From Myxococcales bacterium (GTDB lineage Bacteria; Myxococcota; Myxococcia; Myxococcales; Anaeromyxobacteraceae): a stretch of DNA of 64,000 bases. Location of the stretch: the NCBI GenBank assembly GCA_021806645.1, contig JAJZQX010000001.1, positions 124,001-188,000 of the forward strand, in the 5' to 3' direction. A program made the position numbers and the translations under genes. The notes under the pieces are model-generated. The model ran no database searches. It was not told the DNA's origin and was given only the letters and a program-made list of their open reading frames with translations. Below are positions 43,456 to 52,513 of this stretch, one piece after another (within the stretch, counting starts at the first letter, position 1; every line of letters begins with the position of its first letter).

Positions 43456-44391
43456 GTGTCGCTCCTCTTCGTCTTCGTGGACGGCGTCGGCGCGGGACGG
43501 CCCGACCCGGCCGTGAACCCGCTCGCCCACCAGCCGTTCCTGCTCTCGCGCTTCGCGGACGGAAGCGGCGCGCCGCTCCCGGCGGGCGGACGCGCCGGGC
43601 TGGCCGACGCGCAGCTCGGCGTGGCGGGGCGCCCGCAGTCGGCCACCGGGCAGGCCACCATCCTCACCGGGCAGAACGCGCCGGCGCTCCTCGGCAAGCA
43701 CCTGCTCGGCTTCCCCAACCCGCGCCTCCGCGCGCTGCTGGAGGTCCACTCCATCTTCCGGCGGCTGGCCGAGGCCGGGCGACGCGCCGTCTTCGCCAAC
43801 GCCTACCCGGTGGCCTACCTCCGCGCCCTCGGCCTTCCCGCCGAGGGTGAGCCGGAGTTCACCATCCACCGCCGCGTCCGCGCCTCGGCCACCACCATCG
43901 CCTTCGCGGCCGGCGGGGGGACCTTCCGCACCTTCGACGACGCCCGCGCCGGGCGCTGCCTCACCCACGACCTGACCGCCCGGCGGGCCGAGGAGCTGGG
44001 GCTGCGGCTGCCGCGCCGGACGCCCGAGGAGGCGGCCGGGATCTTCCTGGGCGTCGCCCGCGGGGCCGACCTGGCCGCCTTCGAGTTCTTCGAGACCGAC
44101 CAGGCCGGTCACGCCCGCTCCATGCCGCGCGCCCTCGACGCGCTCGACCGGCTCGACCGGTTCCTGCGCGCGCTGGTGGCGGGGCTGGGGCCGGAGGACT
44201 CACTGGTGGTGACGAGCGATCACGGCAACCTCGAGGACCTGTCCACGCGCAACCACACGCTGGCCAGGGTCCCGGTCCTCGGCTTCGGCCGCGCCGCCGG
44301 GCGGGTCGAGGCGGTGCGCGACCTCACCGGGGTGGCGCCGCTCCTGCTGGAGCTGGCGGGCGCCCCGGCGCCGCCGGCCGCTCCCCGCTGA
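43456..44391 (+). CDS. Alkaline-phosphatase-superfamily metalloenzyme (phosphomutase-like)
   Basis: A protein of 311 residues from GTG 43456. It has the metal and nucleophile motifs of the phosphopentomutase/iPGM group: FVDGVGAGRPD (metal Asp), QSATGQATILTGQN (Ser/Thr nucleophile), FETDQAGHAR (Asp, His), TSDHGNLED (Asp, His), and a last His in RNHTLARVP. It is shorter than cofactor-independent phosphoglycerate mutase and lacks its inserted domain. The reaction is unknown; a phosphatase or phosphotransferase acting on a small phosphate ester is likely. Divergent from the dehydrogenase genes. Confidence 0.75.
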   Translation: MSLLFVFVDGVGAGRPDPAVNPLAHQPFLLSRFADGSGAPLPAGGRAGLADAQLGVAGRPQSATGQATILTGQNAPALLGKHLLGFPNPRLRALLEVHSIFRRLAEAGRRAVFANAYPVAYLRALGLPAEGEPEFTIHRRVRASATTIAFAAGGGTFRTFDDARAGRCLTHDLTARRAEELGLRLPRRTPEEAAGIFLGVARGADLAAFEFFETDQAGHARSMPRALDALDRLDRFLRALVAGLGPEDSLVVTSDHGNLEDLSTRNHTLARVPVLGFGRAAGRVEAVRDLTGVAPLLLELAGAPAPPAAPR

Positions 44392-44452
44392 GCCACCGGG
44401 CCTCGACCGGACCGCGCTTGCCGGGGAGCCCCCTGGGGGGTAGGACCACTCC

Positions 44453-45337
44453 GTGCGCCCCACGTCGCTCCTCCTCGTCCTCGCGCTGGGCGCCGGCTGC
44501 GCGCCGCACCTCTCCGGCGAGGCCACGCCCCGGCGCGACGTCATCCACGTCGGCGAGGCCCGTGTCGAGCTGGTCTCCTGGCCCGAGGACGCGCGCTCGG
44601 CCCGGCAGGTCGCCCGGGCGCTCGCCGTGGCGCTTCCTCGCACCACGCGTTGGGGGCGGCTCGACACCCCGGTCGTCATCACCATCCATCCCACCCACGC
44701 CGCCCTCGAGTCGGCGGCCCGCCGCTCCGGCTACGACTGGCTCCGGGCCTGGGCCCGCTTCAGCTCCATCGAGCTCCAGTCGCCCGCCACGTGGGGGTTA
44801 TTCGGCGCCAGCGACACCCAGGTGATCGACCTGCTCACGCACGAGCTCACCCACTGTGTCATGTACCAGCGCGCCGCCGAGGAGTGGACCTGGTCGATGA
44901 AGGGGATCCCACTCTGGTTCCGGGAGGGGATGGCCAGCGTCACCGCCGGGCAGGGGGCGCGGCGCGGAACGCTGGACGATCTCTGGCGCTTCTACGAGCA
45001 GGGACTGGCGGCCGACGGAGCCGGCGATGGCGAGGCCGGCCGGGGCGCGGCGCGTGGCCGGGCCGCGCGTGGCCTGCGCTCCGACGGCGATCCCCTCGCC
45101 GACCCGGAGCCGCTCTACCAGGATCGCTCCGAGGTGGTCTACGGCGCCGCGCACCACGCCTTCCTCTTCCTCCTCGACCGCTACGGCGAGGCCCGGGTGC
45201 GCGAGGCGTTGGCGCGGATGCACGGTGGCGCGGTCTTCGCTCGCGCCTTCCAGGACAGCTTCGGGATCAGCGAGGCCGAGTTCGACGCCGACTTCAGGCG
45301 TTACGTGCTCTGGCGTGGCTGGCCGCGCCAGGAGTAG
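44453..45337 (+). CDS. Peptidase MA-like metalloprotease lipoprotein
   Basis: A protein of 294 residues. Signal peptide MRPTSLLLVLALGAGC ends in a lipobox (LGAGC). The gluzincin motif is LTHELTHCVMYQ (HExxH) near residue 127, with the third-ligand glutamate plausibly in LWFREGMASV about 28 residues later, as in peptidase MA-like families. An Ala/Gly/Arg-rich insert (about 190-205) precedes the C-terminal helices (AHHAFLFLLDRYGEARVREAL). It probably sits in the cell envelope. It converges with the hypothetical gene at 45339; stop codons are adjacent. Confidence 0.8.
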   Translation: MRPTSLLLVLALGAGCAPHLSGEATPRRDVIHVGEARVELVSWPEDARSARQVARALAVALPRTTRWGRLDTPVVITIHPTHAALESAARRSGYDWLRAWARFSSIELQSPATWGLFGASDTQVIDLLTHELTHCVMYQRAAEEWTWSMKGIPLWFREGMASVTAGQGARRGTLDDLWRFYEQGLAADGAGDGEAGRGAARGRAARGLRSDGDPLADPEPLYQDRSEVVYGAAHHAFLFLLDRYGEARVREALARMHGGAVFARAFQDSFGISEAEFDADFRRYVLWRGWPRQE

Positions 45338-45338
45338 A

Positions 45339-45833
45339 TCAGTCCTGGTCCGGATCGCTCGGGCGCCGGACCACCGAGGCGGTCATCCAGAGCCGATCGC
45401 CGTAGGCCTGCTCGGCACAGATCCAGAGCCGGACCGGCTCGCCGCGGACCGTGGCCGTCGATCCCGACTCGGGCCCCCAGACCCACTCGCGCGCCGCCGC
45501 GTCACCGCCGGTGCGGGGCTCGCCGGGCGCCACGGTGAGGAGCTCCGCCGCCACCTGCGAGGGCCGGGCCGGTTCGGCCGCCACCAGCTCGACCAGGGTC
45601 ACCAGCCCTTCCAGGTCGGCCTCGACGCGGGCCACCGCCAGCACCGAGTCACCCATGGTGAAGGCCACGTCCGGTTCGGAGAGGTCGACGTTGAGCAGCC
45701 GGCGCCGCTCGGCGTCGAGCGAGACCGGGTCGGACCAGGCGCGCCAGCCGCGGGCGGAGAAGGCGGCCAGCGCCTCGCGGCGGGGGCGCAGCAGCAGGTC
45801 GGCCAGCGACGGCAGCTTGACCGCGCCACTCAC
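45339..45833 (-). CDS. Hypothetical protein
   Basis: A protein of 164 residues from a GTG that overlaps the previous stop by 4 bp. No family is recognised. It appears to be a soluble alpha/beta domain (LADLLLRPRREALAAF, LEGLVTLVELVAAE, TVRGEPVRLWICAEQAYGDR, LWMTASVVRR). There is no signal peptide or catalytic motif. It is coupled to the 66-residue gene, and the pair is divergent from the Ser/Thr kinase gene. Confidence 0.6.
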   Translation of the reverse strand: MSGAVKLPSLADLLLRPRREALAAFSARGWRAWSDPVSLDAERRRLLNVDLSEPDVAFTMGDSVLAVARVEADLEGLVTLVELVAAEPARPSQVAAELLTVAPGEPRTGGDAAAREWVWGPESGSTATVRGEPVRLWICAEQAYGDRLWMTASVVRRPSDPDQD

Positions 45834-46030
45834 TGGCGCACCTCCGGCGACGGGTGGACCCGGCCGCGCTCCAGCGCCCTGGCCACCCGCTGCAGCTCCA
45901 GCTCACCGACCAGCACCAACGGGGCCACGGTGGAGGTCCGATCCAGCTCCTGCCCCATGGCATCGAGGACGGCGAGGCGGGGATTGGCGGCGGCGAGCGC
46001 GAGGCTGGGGGCGGGCAGGGCGGCGGTCAC
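45830..46030 (-). CDS. Hypothetical 66-residue protein
   Basis: Starts at GTG 46030 and ends in a GTGA overlap with the next gene, which supports translation. It is Ala/Leu-rich with a central RLAVLDAMGQELDRTS and a helical end (ELELQRVARALERGRVH). No family is recognised. Its start lies 59 bp from the divergent kinase start. Confidence 0.5.
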   Translation of the reverse strand: MTAALPAPSLALAAANPRLAVLDAMGQELDRTSTVAPLVLVGELELQRVARALERGRVHPSPEVRQ

Positions 46031-46088
46031 GGCCTCTAGTTAACACGACAGCCCACGCCGCGCCCGGGAGAGGTACACTCCACTCGCC

Positions 46089-47528
46089 GTGGAGAGCTTC
46101 GGCAGATACCGGCTCATAAGGCCGCTCGCCTCGGGCGGGATGGCCGAGGTCTGGCGCGCCGAGGTGGACGGGCCGGCCGGGGTGCGCATGGAGGTGGCCC
46201 TCAAGCTGGTGCGCGGCGGGCCGAGCGCCGGCGGTGAGTTCGCCCGGATGCTGGTTGAGGAGGCGCGGCTGGTGGCGCGGCTCCACCACGCCAACGTGGT
46301 CCAGCTGTTCGAGCTGGTGGAGGCGGGTGGCCGGTTCGGGCTGGTGATGGAGCTGGTGCGCGGACGGGACCTCGTGCGGGTGATGGAGCGCTGCCGCGAG
46401 CTGGGCGTCCGGCCCGGCCTGGCTCGCGCCGTCCAGATCGGGGTGGAGGTGGCCAAGGCCCTGGCCTACGCCCACCGGCTCACCGTCGACGGCCGGCCGG
46501 TCGGCCTGGTCCACCGCGACGTCTCGCCCCACAACATCCTCCTCTCCTACGAGGGCGAGGTGAAGCTGGCCGACTTCGGCATCGCCCGGGCCACCAGCCG
46601 GCTCGACCTGACCGATCCCGGCACCGTCAAGGGGAAGCTGGCCTACATGGCGCCGGAGCAGGCGCGCGGTGAGCCGCTCGACGGCCGCGCCGACGTCTTC
46701 GCGCTGGGCGTGGTGCTCTGGGAACTCTGCGCCGGCCGGCGCCTCTTCGCGCGAGAGACCGAGGCGGCCACGCTGGCGGCGGTGCTCGACGGCGCGCCGG
46801 TGGGGCCGCCCTCGGCGTGGAACGAGGCGGTGCCGCGCGCGCTGGACGAGGTGATCCTGGCGGCGCTGGCGCGCGACCCGGCGCGCCGGACCGGATCGGC
46901 GGAGATGCTGCGGGCGGCGCTGGCCGCGCAGTGGATCGAGCTGGCGCGTGACCAGGAGGAGCAGGACCTGCGCGGCCTGATGCAGCGGCTCTGGCCCGAT
47001 GGCGAGCTCCCCACCATGGCCGGCGAGCCGACCGCGCTGCGGCCGACGCCGTCGCCGGCGAGTCGGGCCGGTCGGTCGGAGGATTCGGCGAGCGCCACCG
47101 TGTTGGCGCCGGCCGCTCGCCGGCGGAGGCTGGCGGGCGGGGCGGTGCTGGTCATCGCGGTGCTGTTGGCGGGGTGGGGCTGGCATCGGCTCGCGCAGCG
47201 CCAGGCCGGCGAGGTCACGACCGCGGTGGCCGCCGTCCCGGTGGCCGTGCCTGGGGAGCCGCCCGGCCTGGGCCACGGGCTCTGGTCGCTCGGCGGGACC
47301 GACGCGGCGGCGGCCGGGCAGGGCGAAGGGGTGGTGCGGGTCCACGTCGTCCCATGGGCGGTGGTGAAGGTCGACGGCGTCACCGTCGGCGAGACGCCGC
47401 GGGAGCTGCGGCTGCGCGCCGGGACCCACCGGGTCCGCGTCGAGCACCCGGCGCTCGGCGCCGCCGACCTGGAGCTGGTGGTCGAACCGGGGAGCCGCCA
47501 GCTCTGGCGCCCGGCGCTGAAGCGGTAG
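46089..47528 (+). CDS. Hanks-type Ser/Thr protein kinase with a C-terminal PEGA-like domain
   Basis: A protein of 479 residues from GTG 46089. The kinase domain (about 6-275) is complete: RPLASGGMAEVWRAE glycine loop, VALKLV lysine, catalytic loop HRDVSPHNILL, LADFGIARA, and YMAPEQARGE. HRDVSPHN is typical of myxobacterial kinases. A linker and one membrane span (LAGGAVLVIAVLLAGWGW, about 343-362) follow, then a PEGA-like beta domain (VVPWAVVKVDGVTVGETPRE) outside the membrane. It probably senses an envelope signal. Divergent from two small hypothetical genes. Confidence 0.9.
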   Translation: MESFGRYRLIRPLASGGMAEVWRAEVDGPAGVRMEVALKLVRGGPSAGGEFARMLVEEARLVARLHHANVVQLFELVEAGGRFGLVMELVRGRDLVRVMERCRELGVRPGLARAVQIGVEVAKALAYAHRLTVDGRPVGLVHRDVSPHNILLSYEGEVKLADFGIARATSRLDLTDPGTVKGKLAYMAPEQARGEPLDGRADVFALGVVLWELCAGRRLFARETEAATLAAVLDGAPVGPPSAWNEAVPRALDEVILAALARDPARRTGSAEMLRAALAAQWIELARDQEEQDLRGLMQRLWPDGELPTMAGEPTALRPTPSPASRAGRSEDSASATVLAPAARRRRLAGGAVLVIAVLLAGWGWHRLAQRQAGEVTTAVAAVPVAVPGEPPGLGHGLWSLGGTDAAAAGQGEGVVRVHVVPWAVVKVDGVTVGETPRELRLRAGTHRVRVEHPALGAADLELVVEPGSRQLWRPALKR

Positions 47529-47685
47529 GCCTTCCCTTCACCCCGCCGTCCCCCGGCACCTGACACCGCGACGGCGCGGTCGGTCATCGGCGCGGCGCGC
47601 CCCCGGCCGCGCGCCGGTTCGCCTCCACCTCCACCTACCAAACGCACGCACGCGACCCTGACGGGCCGTGAGGTCCCGTGGCACG

Positions 47686-47732
47686 TTGACGAACTCCACT
47701 GGATCTACTACCTTGGAAATCAAGTTTTCCAA
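47686..47732 (+). promoter_or_regulatory. Candidate promoter and operator of the MerR-like gene
   Basis: TTGACG at 47686-47691 and a weak TACCTT at 47709-47714 are 17 bp apart. Immediately after lies the inverted repeat TTGGAAA (47713-47719) and TTTCCAA (47726-47732) with a 6-bp spacer, in the only clearly AT-rich stretch of the neighbourhood. The spacing suits autoregulation by the DNA-binding protein encoded just downstream. The rest of the 220-bp gap after the kinase gene (47529-47685) shows no gene. Confidence 0.45.
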
Positions 47733-47748
47733 CTTCTATTCTAGATCG

Positions 47749-48297
47749 ATGGATCGAATGGATTTACTGAGCGACGACGAGGTGGCACGACTGGAGCGGG
47801 ACCGCTCGGGCGGGATCACCGCCGGCGAGGTGGTCCGGCTCTTCGAGGCGCGCGGCGCGCGGCTCTCGGCCTCGACGTTCCGCAAGTACGTCCAGCTCGG
47901 GCTCTTGCCGCGCAGCCGGCGGGTGGGACGCAAGGGCAAGCACTCCGGCTCGACCGGGCTCTACCCGGTGGCGGTGGTGCGCCGCATCGCGCTCATCAAG
48001 CGGATGATGGCCGAGGGCTACACGCTCGACGACATCGGCGGCAGCTTCGTTACGGTGCGCAACCGGCTGGAGGACGTGGAGCAGGGGCTGGCCGAACTGG
48101 TGGCGTCCATCGCCGTCAAGGCGCGGTCGCACCCGCGCAAGCGGCAGTTCGAGGCGGAGCTGGGCCGCGCCGAGCGCGAGGCGCGCGCGGTGTTCCGGAG
48201 GCTGGAGAGGGTGGGCGGTGCGGTCGCGACGATCGGGGCGGTGGAGGCCGCCGGATCACGCGGCCCGGGCGCGGGGGCCGCGCTCGTCGGCAGGTGA
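47749..48297 (+). CDS. MerR-type transcriptional regulator
   Basis: About 182 residues from ATG 47749 (ATG 47758 is equally possible; neither has a clear ribosome site). The DNA-binding part is SGGITAGEVVRLFEARG, LSASTFRKYVQLGLLPRSRR, then a wing (KGKHSGSTGLYPVAVVRRI) and ALIKRMMAEGYTLDDI. This is a MerR winged helix placed after a short N-terminal extension. The remaining 90 residues are a helical dimerisation region (LEDVEQGLAELVASIAVKAR). No effector-binding cysteines. Followed after 48 bp by a sigma-4-like protein gene. Confidence 0.8.
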   Translation: MDRMDLLSDDEVARLERDRSGGITAGEVVRLFEARGARLSASTFRKYVQLGLLPRSRRVGRKGKHSGSTGLYPVAVVRRIALIKRMMAEGYTLDDIGGSFVTVRNRLEDVEQGLAELVASIAVKARSHPRKRQFEAELGRAEREARAVFRRLERVGGAVATIGAVEAAGSRGPGAGAALVGR

Positions 48298-48345
48298 CAG
48301 GGGGCGCCGCTGGTGGCGCCACGTTGGTGGACGGAGGGGACGGGG

Positions 48346-48861
48346 ATGAGCGAGGCCAAGCGGAGCCAGGAGTCGGAGGCGGAGGTCGGACCGGAGCGCG
48401 GTGAGGGCGAGGCGCGCCACCGGTCAAAGACCATGTCGCGCAAGGAGATCGCGCGCGACCTGCGTCGGCAGCGCCAGTCCGGGGTGCTGGACCCTGGGCT
48501 GGACGGGGTGATGCGGGAGATCGAGGCCAACCGGCCTCACGCCAGGGCCCAGTGCGCCACCGGGCCGCGCCCGTGCATGTTCATCTCCTGCAAGCACCAC
48601 CTCTACCTGGACGTGAACCCTTCGACCGGGTCGATCAAGCTCAACTTCCCGGACAAGGAGGTCTGGGAGATGGGCGAGACCTGCGCGCTGGACGTCGCCG
48701 ACCGCGGCGGCATCACGCTGGAGGAGGTCGGGGCCATCATGAACCTGACCCGGGAGCGGATCCGCCAGGTCGAGACCCGCGGCTTGCTCAAGCTCAGGGC
48801 CATCTGCGAGGACGAACCTCGCGCCAACGACCCGGTCCTCGGTGGCCGCGACGGGCACTGA
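48346..48861 (+). CDS. Sigma-70 region 4-like DNA-binding protein with a Cys cluster
   Basis: A protein of 171 residues from ATG 48346, with GGAGGGG upstream. The C-terminal part [20 protein letters not shown] followed by ETRGLLKLR is a near-perfect sigma region 4.2 helix-turn-helix, but no regions 2 or 3 are present. Before it lie four cysteines and two histidines ([25 protein letters not shown]) that could bind zinc or an Fe-S cluster. The N-terminus is charged and disordered. It is not a full sigma factor; it may act as an RNA-polymerase-associated regulator. The pair with the upstream MerR-like regulator suggests a shared circuit (inference). Confidence 0.72.
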   Translation: MSEAKRSQESEAEVGPERGEGEARHRSKTMSRKEIARDLRRQRQSGVLDPGLDGVMREIEANRPHARAQCATGPRPCMFISCKHHLYLDVNPSTGSIKLNFPDKEVWEMGETCALDVADRGGITLEEVGAIMNLTRERIRQVETRGLLKLRAICEDEPRANDPVLGGRDGH

Positions 48862-48956
48862 GCGGGGCCGTCCCCCCTAAGGCGGCGCGCCCGCCCGCCG
48901 TCCTTGAATCCCCCGCACGCGGCTGGTAAACGGGGCCTCCTTCCCGGGAGGAATCC

Positions 48957-50531
48957 ATGGTCCGCCGCGCGCTGCTCTCGGTCTCCGACAAGACCGGTCT
49001 CGTCCCCTTCGCGAAGCGCCTCGCCGCCCTCGGCGTCGAGCTGCTCTCCACCGGCGGCACGCAGAGGGCGCTGGCCGACGCCGGCGTGCCGGTCACCTCG
49101 GTGGCCGAATTCACCATGGCCCCGGAGATCCTCGGCGGCCGGGTCAAGACGCTCCACCCTCGGGTTCACGGTGGCATCCTCTACCGGCGCGGGCTGGCCT
49201 CCGACGAGGCCGACGTCACGGCGCGCGACATCCCGCCCATCGACCTGGTGGTGGTGAACCTCTACCCGTTCCGCGAGGCGGTGGCGGCCGGCAAGGCCTT
49301 CGACGAGTGCGTCGAGGAGATCGACATCGGCGGCCCGGCCATGGTCCGCAGCGCCGCCAAGAACTCGGCCCACGTGGGGGTGGTGGTCGACCCGGCCGAC
49401 TACCAGCGCGTGGCCGCCGAGCTGGAGACCGGCCGCGCTCTCACCGGCGCCACCCGCTTCGAGCTGATGAAGAAGGCCTTCGCGCACACCGCCGCCTACG
49501 ACGCCGCCATCAGCGAGTACCTGACCTCGCGCGGCGCCGACGCCGCCGCGCCGCTCCACTTCCCGGGCACGCTGGGCGCGCTCTTCACCAAGGTGCAGGA
49601 CCTCCGCTACGGCGAGAACCCGCACCAGGCCGGCGCCTTCTACCGGGCCGGGCGCGAGCCGGAGGAGCCGACGGTGGCCTGGGCCTCGGTCCTCCAGGGC
49701 AAGGAGCTCAGCTACAACAACCTGCTCGACCTCGAGGCGGCGCTGGCCAACCTGAAGGAGTTCGACGAGACCGCCGTGGTCATCGTCAAGCACAACACCC
49801 CCTGCGGCGTGTCGCTGGGCCAGACCCTGGCCGATGCCTTCGCCCGGGCTCGCGCCTGCGACCCGGTGAGCGCCTTCGGCGGCATCGTGGCGCTCAACCG
49901 CCCGGTGGACGAGGCGGCGGCCCGGCAGCTCACCGACCTCTTCCTCGAGTGCGTCATCGCCCCCGGGTACGACGCCGCGGCGCGGGCGCTGCTCGCCGCC
50001 AAGAAGAACCTGCGGCTGCTCGAGGCGCCGCGGCTCGGCCAGCCACGCGCGTCGTGGCGCCGCCGCCCCGAGGAGCACCGCGAGCTCCGCTCCATCACCG
50101 GCGGCCTGCTGGTGATGGACCGCGACCTCGGCGCGGTCCGGCGCGAGGACTGCATGGTGATGACGAAGCGCGCCCCCACCGAGGCGGAGTGGAAGGACCT
50201 GCTATTCGCCTGGAAGGTGGTGAAGCACGTCAAGTCGAACGCCATCGTCTTCGCCAGCGAGGACCGGACGGTGGCCATCGGCGGCGGCCAGACCAGCCGC
50301 GTCGAGTCGGTCAAGACCGCGGTGATGAAGGCGCAGTTGCCGGTGCGCGGCTCCAGCGTCGGCTCCGACGCCTTCTTCCCGTTCGCCGACGGCGTCGAGG
50401 AGATCGTCAGGGCCGGCGCCACCGCCATCATCCAGCCGGGCGGCTCGATGCGCGACGCCGAGGTGGTGACCGCCGCCGACGCGGCCGGGATCGCCATGGT
50501 GGCGACCGGGATGCGCCACTTCCGGCACTGA
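48957..50531 (+). CDS. purH: Bifunctional AICAR transformylase / IMP cyclohydrolase
   Basis: Last two steps of IMP synthesis. A protein of 524 residues. The N-terminal cyclohydrolase (MGS-like) domain has [30 protein letters not shown] and [17 protein letters not shown]. The transformylase domain has [40 protein letters not shown] (catalytic Lys-His), SNAIVFA, and the terminal [14 protein letters not shown] with [10 protein letters not shown] strong ribosome site (GGGAGGAATCC) precedes the ATG. Other pur genes, purD-purE, lie 6 kb downstream on the same strand. Confidence 0.96.
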   Translation: MVRRALLSVSDKTGLVPFAKRLAALGVELLSTGGTQRALADAGVPVTSVAEFTMAPEILGGRVKTLHPRVHGGILYRRGLASDEADVTARDIPPIDLVVVNLYPFREAVAAGKAFDECVEEIDIGGPAMVRSAAKNSAHVGVVVDPADYQRVAAELETGRALTGATRFELMKKAFAHTAAYDAAISEYLTSRGADAAAPLHFPGTLGALFTKVQDLRYGENPHQAGAFYRAGREPEEPTVAWASVLQGKELSYNNLLDLEAALANLKEFDETAVVIVKHNTPCGVSLGQTLADAFARARACDPVSAFGGIVALNRPVDEAAARQLTDLFLECVIAPGYDAAARALLAAKKNLRLLEAPRLGQPRASWRRRPEEHRELRSITGGLLVMDRDLGAVRREDCMVMTKRAPTEAEWKDLLFAWKVVKHVKSNAIVFASEDRTVAIGGGQTSRVESVKTAVMKAQLPVRGSSVGSDAFFPFADGVEEIVRAGATAIIQPGGSMRDAEVVTAADAAGIAMVATGMRHFRH

Positions 50532-50602
50532 CGTCCGGCACCACGGGCCGGTGAGGGCCGCCGGCTACGGCTCCAGCTCCATCCGGCCCGCCCCGGGCTC
50601 GC

Positions 50603-51355
50603 TCAGGCATGCGCCGAGGTCGCGCACGGGTCGCCGCTGGAACCCGGCGGGCCGCCAACGGTGGCGAGTCGTGCCCCGGCCGCGGTCGCCGAGTCCTTCG
50701 AGACCTTGCCGTGGCTCAGGGAGATGATTCGCTCGCCGGCACACCCGATCTCCGGGTCATGGGTGACGACCACCAGGGTCTTCCCCTCTCCGTGCAGCGC
50801 GCGGAACAGCTCGAGCACCCGCGCCTCGTTCTCCTCGTCCAGGTTGCCCGTCGGCTCGTCCGCGAGCACGATCTTGGGATCGTTGATGAGCGCCCTCGCG
50901 ATGCAGACCCGCTGCTGCTCCCCGCCCGAGAGCTGGGACGGGAGGTGGTGACCTCGGCCGGCGAGCTGGACGCGCTCCAGCGCCGCCAGCGCCTGCTCGC
51001 GCACCGGCATCGAGTGGTAGTACTGCGCGAGCATCACGTTCTCGACGGCGGTCAGGTACGGGATGAGGTGGAACTGCTGGAACACCAGCCCGATGTTCTC
51101 CCGGCGGAACACCGCCCAGTCGTCGGGGCCGAACCCGTGCGTGTCGGTCCCGAGCACCTGGATCCGTCCACTGGTTGGCTTGTCGAGCCCGTTCAGGATG
51201 CTCAGGAGCGTCGTCTTGCCCGACCCGGAGGGTCCCATGATCGCCACCCATTCGCCCGGCCGGACGTCGATGCTCACGCCGTCGAGCGCGTGCACCCCTC
51301 CAGGATAGATCTTGCTGACACCCTGGACCGATATCGCGTGAGCCGTCACGTTCAC
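50603..51355 (-). CDS. ABC transporter ATPase of the iron locus (LolD/MacB type)
   Basis: A protein of 250 residues. Walker A is GPSGSGKTTLLS, the Q-loop FQQFHLIPYLTAVENV, the signature LSGGEQQRVCIARAL, Walker B IVLADEPTGNLD, and the switch histidine in VVVTHDPEIG. LolD/MacB-type ATPases drive mechanotransmitting FtsX-like permeases, two of which are encoded directly upstream; the ATG overlaps the permease stop by 4 bp. Its C-terminal 25 residues are a Ser/Gly-rich extension. Last gene of the Fur-linked operon. Confidence 0.9.
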   Translation of the reverse strand: MNVTAHAISVQGVSKIYPGGVHALDGVSIDVRPGEWVAIMGPSGSGKTTLLSILNGLDKPTSGRIQVLGTDTHGFGPDDWAVFRRENIGLVFQQFHLIPYLTAVENVMLAQYYHSMPVREQALAALERVQLAGRGHHLPSQLSGGEQQRVCIARALINDPKIVLADEPTGNLDEENEARVLELFRALHGEGKTLVVVTHDPEIGCAGERIISLSHGKVSKDSATAAGARLATVGGPPGSSGDPCATSAHA

Positions 51356-52467
51356 TCTCCCTTCAGGAGCATCGCGGTTTCCATCCGAAGCGCCCGCCGG
51401 GCGCCGATGCTCGCGGCCAGCACGGCGATCACCACGCTCACCACGACCGCAGCGAGGAAGGGCGCGAGGTGGGGAGTCACGGAGACGCCGAACGCCTGGC
51501 GCACGATCACCTGTGACAGGACGGTCCCCGCCGCGTAGCCGAGCAGCGCTCCAGCGACACCGATGGCGGCACCCTCGGACAGCAGCAAGGCGACGACCGA
51601 ATGCCGCTTGGCCCCGAGCGCCTGAAGGAGCGCGAGTTCCTTGCGCCGCTCGATCACGCGGGACAGGACGGCCGCGGTGACGCCGACCGAGCTCAGCAGG
51701 AGGACCGCGAGGAGCGCGACACCGGTCAGGAGGTTGATCTTCCCGATGATGGCCCGCTCCCCGTGCAGGACCTGGCGGAGCGGCGTGAGTTCGATCCCGG
51801 CCCCGGCGGCCGCCAGCGAGGTGTTGAAGGCGGCGATGTCCGGTTCACCGCCCGGGACCGAGACCAGCGCGTAGGTGAAACGCGCCTCTTCGGGCCGCGG
51901 CTTCCGTGACACGAACATCCGGCCCTCGTCCTCGTCGCCCGATTCGAAGATCCCGGTGACTCGGTAGCGCTCGTGGTGCGCCGCGCCATCGAGGCGAACC
52001 TCGACGGTGGCCCCGATCGACGTCCCGAGCACCTGCGCAAGCTTCCGTCCCATGACGCACTCGTCCTGCCCGGCGGCACGCCTGCCGTTGACTCCCCAGT
52101 AAGGTGTCATTCGCGCGAGTCCGGCGGCGTCCGCGGTGACGATCGCCACCGGCGCACCCTGCAGCGTGCCGACCCGGAGGTGGAACTCGACCAGGTCCGC
52201 TCGCTTCGCCTCAGCGAGCCCGTGGGCTCTCTCCCAGGCGGCGGAGTCGGCCGTGACCGGTGCCCCCACGCCGTCGCGCCGCTGCCCGGCGTGAGCGACG
52301 GCGTTGGCGCCGAGGCTCCTCAGGCTGCTGGTCATCTTCTGGCCGACGTCGATGGACATGGCGACGAAGATCGTCGCCAGCGCGGCGGAGGCGGTGAGCG
52401 TCGCCAGCGACCACGCGGTGACCCCGGCGCTCCTCACCAGCGAGTGTCGAATCATGTGGGCGAGCAT
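51352..52467 (-). CDS. FtsX-like ABC permease (second of the pair)
   Basis: A protein of 371 residues from ATG 52467, which has GGAG upstream. One N-terminal span (SLATLTASAALATIFVAMS), a periplasmic domain (about 45-245; MGRKLAQVLGTSIG, YRVTGIFESGDEDEGRMFV), then three C-terminal spans with the FtsX signature VIERRKELALLQALGAKRH. In the Campylobacter p19 locus, homologous permeases are part of an iron uptake system. It overlaps the ATPase gene by 4 bp. Confidence 0.87.
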   Translation of the reverse strand: MLAHMIRHSLVRSAGVTAWSLATLTASAALATIFVAMSIDVGQKMTSSLRSLGANAVAHAGQRRDGVGAPVTADSAAWERAHGLAEAKRADLVEFHLRVGTLQGAPVAIVTADAAGLARMTPYWGVNGRRAAGQDECVMGRKLAQVLGTSIGATVEVRLDGAAHHERYRVTGIFESGDEDEGRMFVSRKPRPEEARFTYALVSVPGGEPDIAAFNTSLAAAGAGIELTPLRQVLHGERAIIGKINLLTGVALLAVLLLSSVGVTAAVLSRVIERRKELALLQALGAKRHSVVALLLSEGAAIGVAGALLGYAAGTVLSQVIVRQAFGVSVTPHLAPFLAAVVVSVVIAVLAASIGARRALRMETAMLLKGE

Positions 52468-52513
52468 CGGTTCTCCAGGTGGGGCGGTTTCGCCGGGCGT
52501 GCCATCGGGTCCA

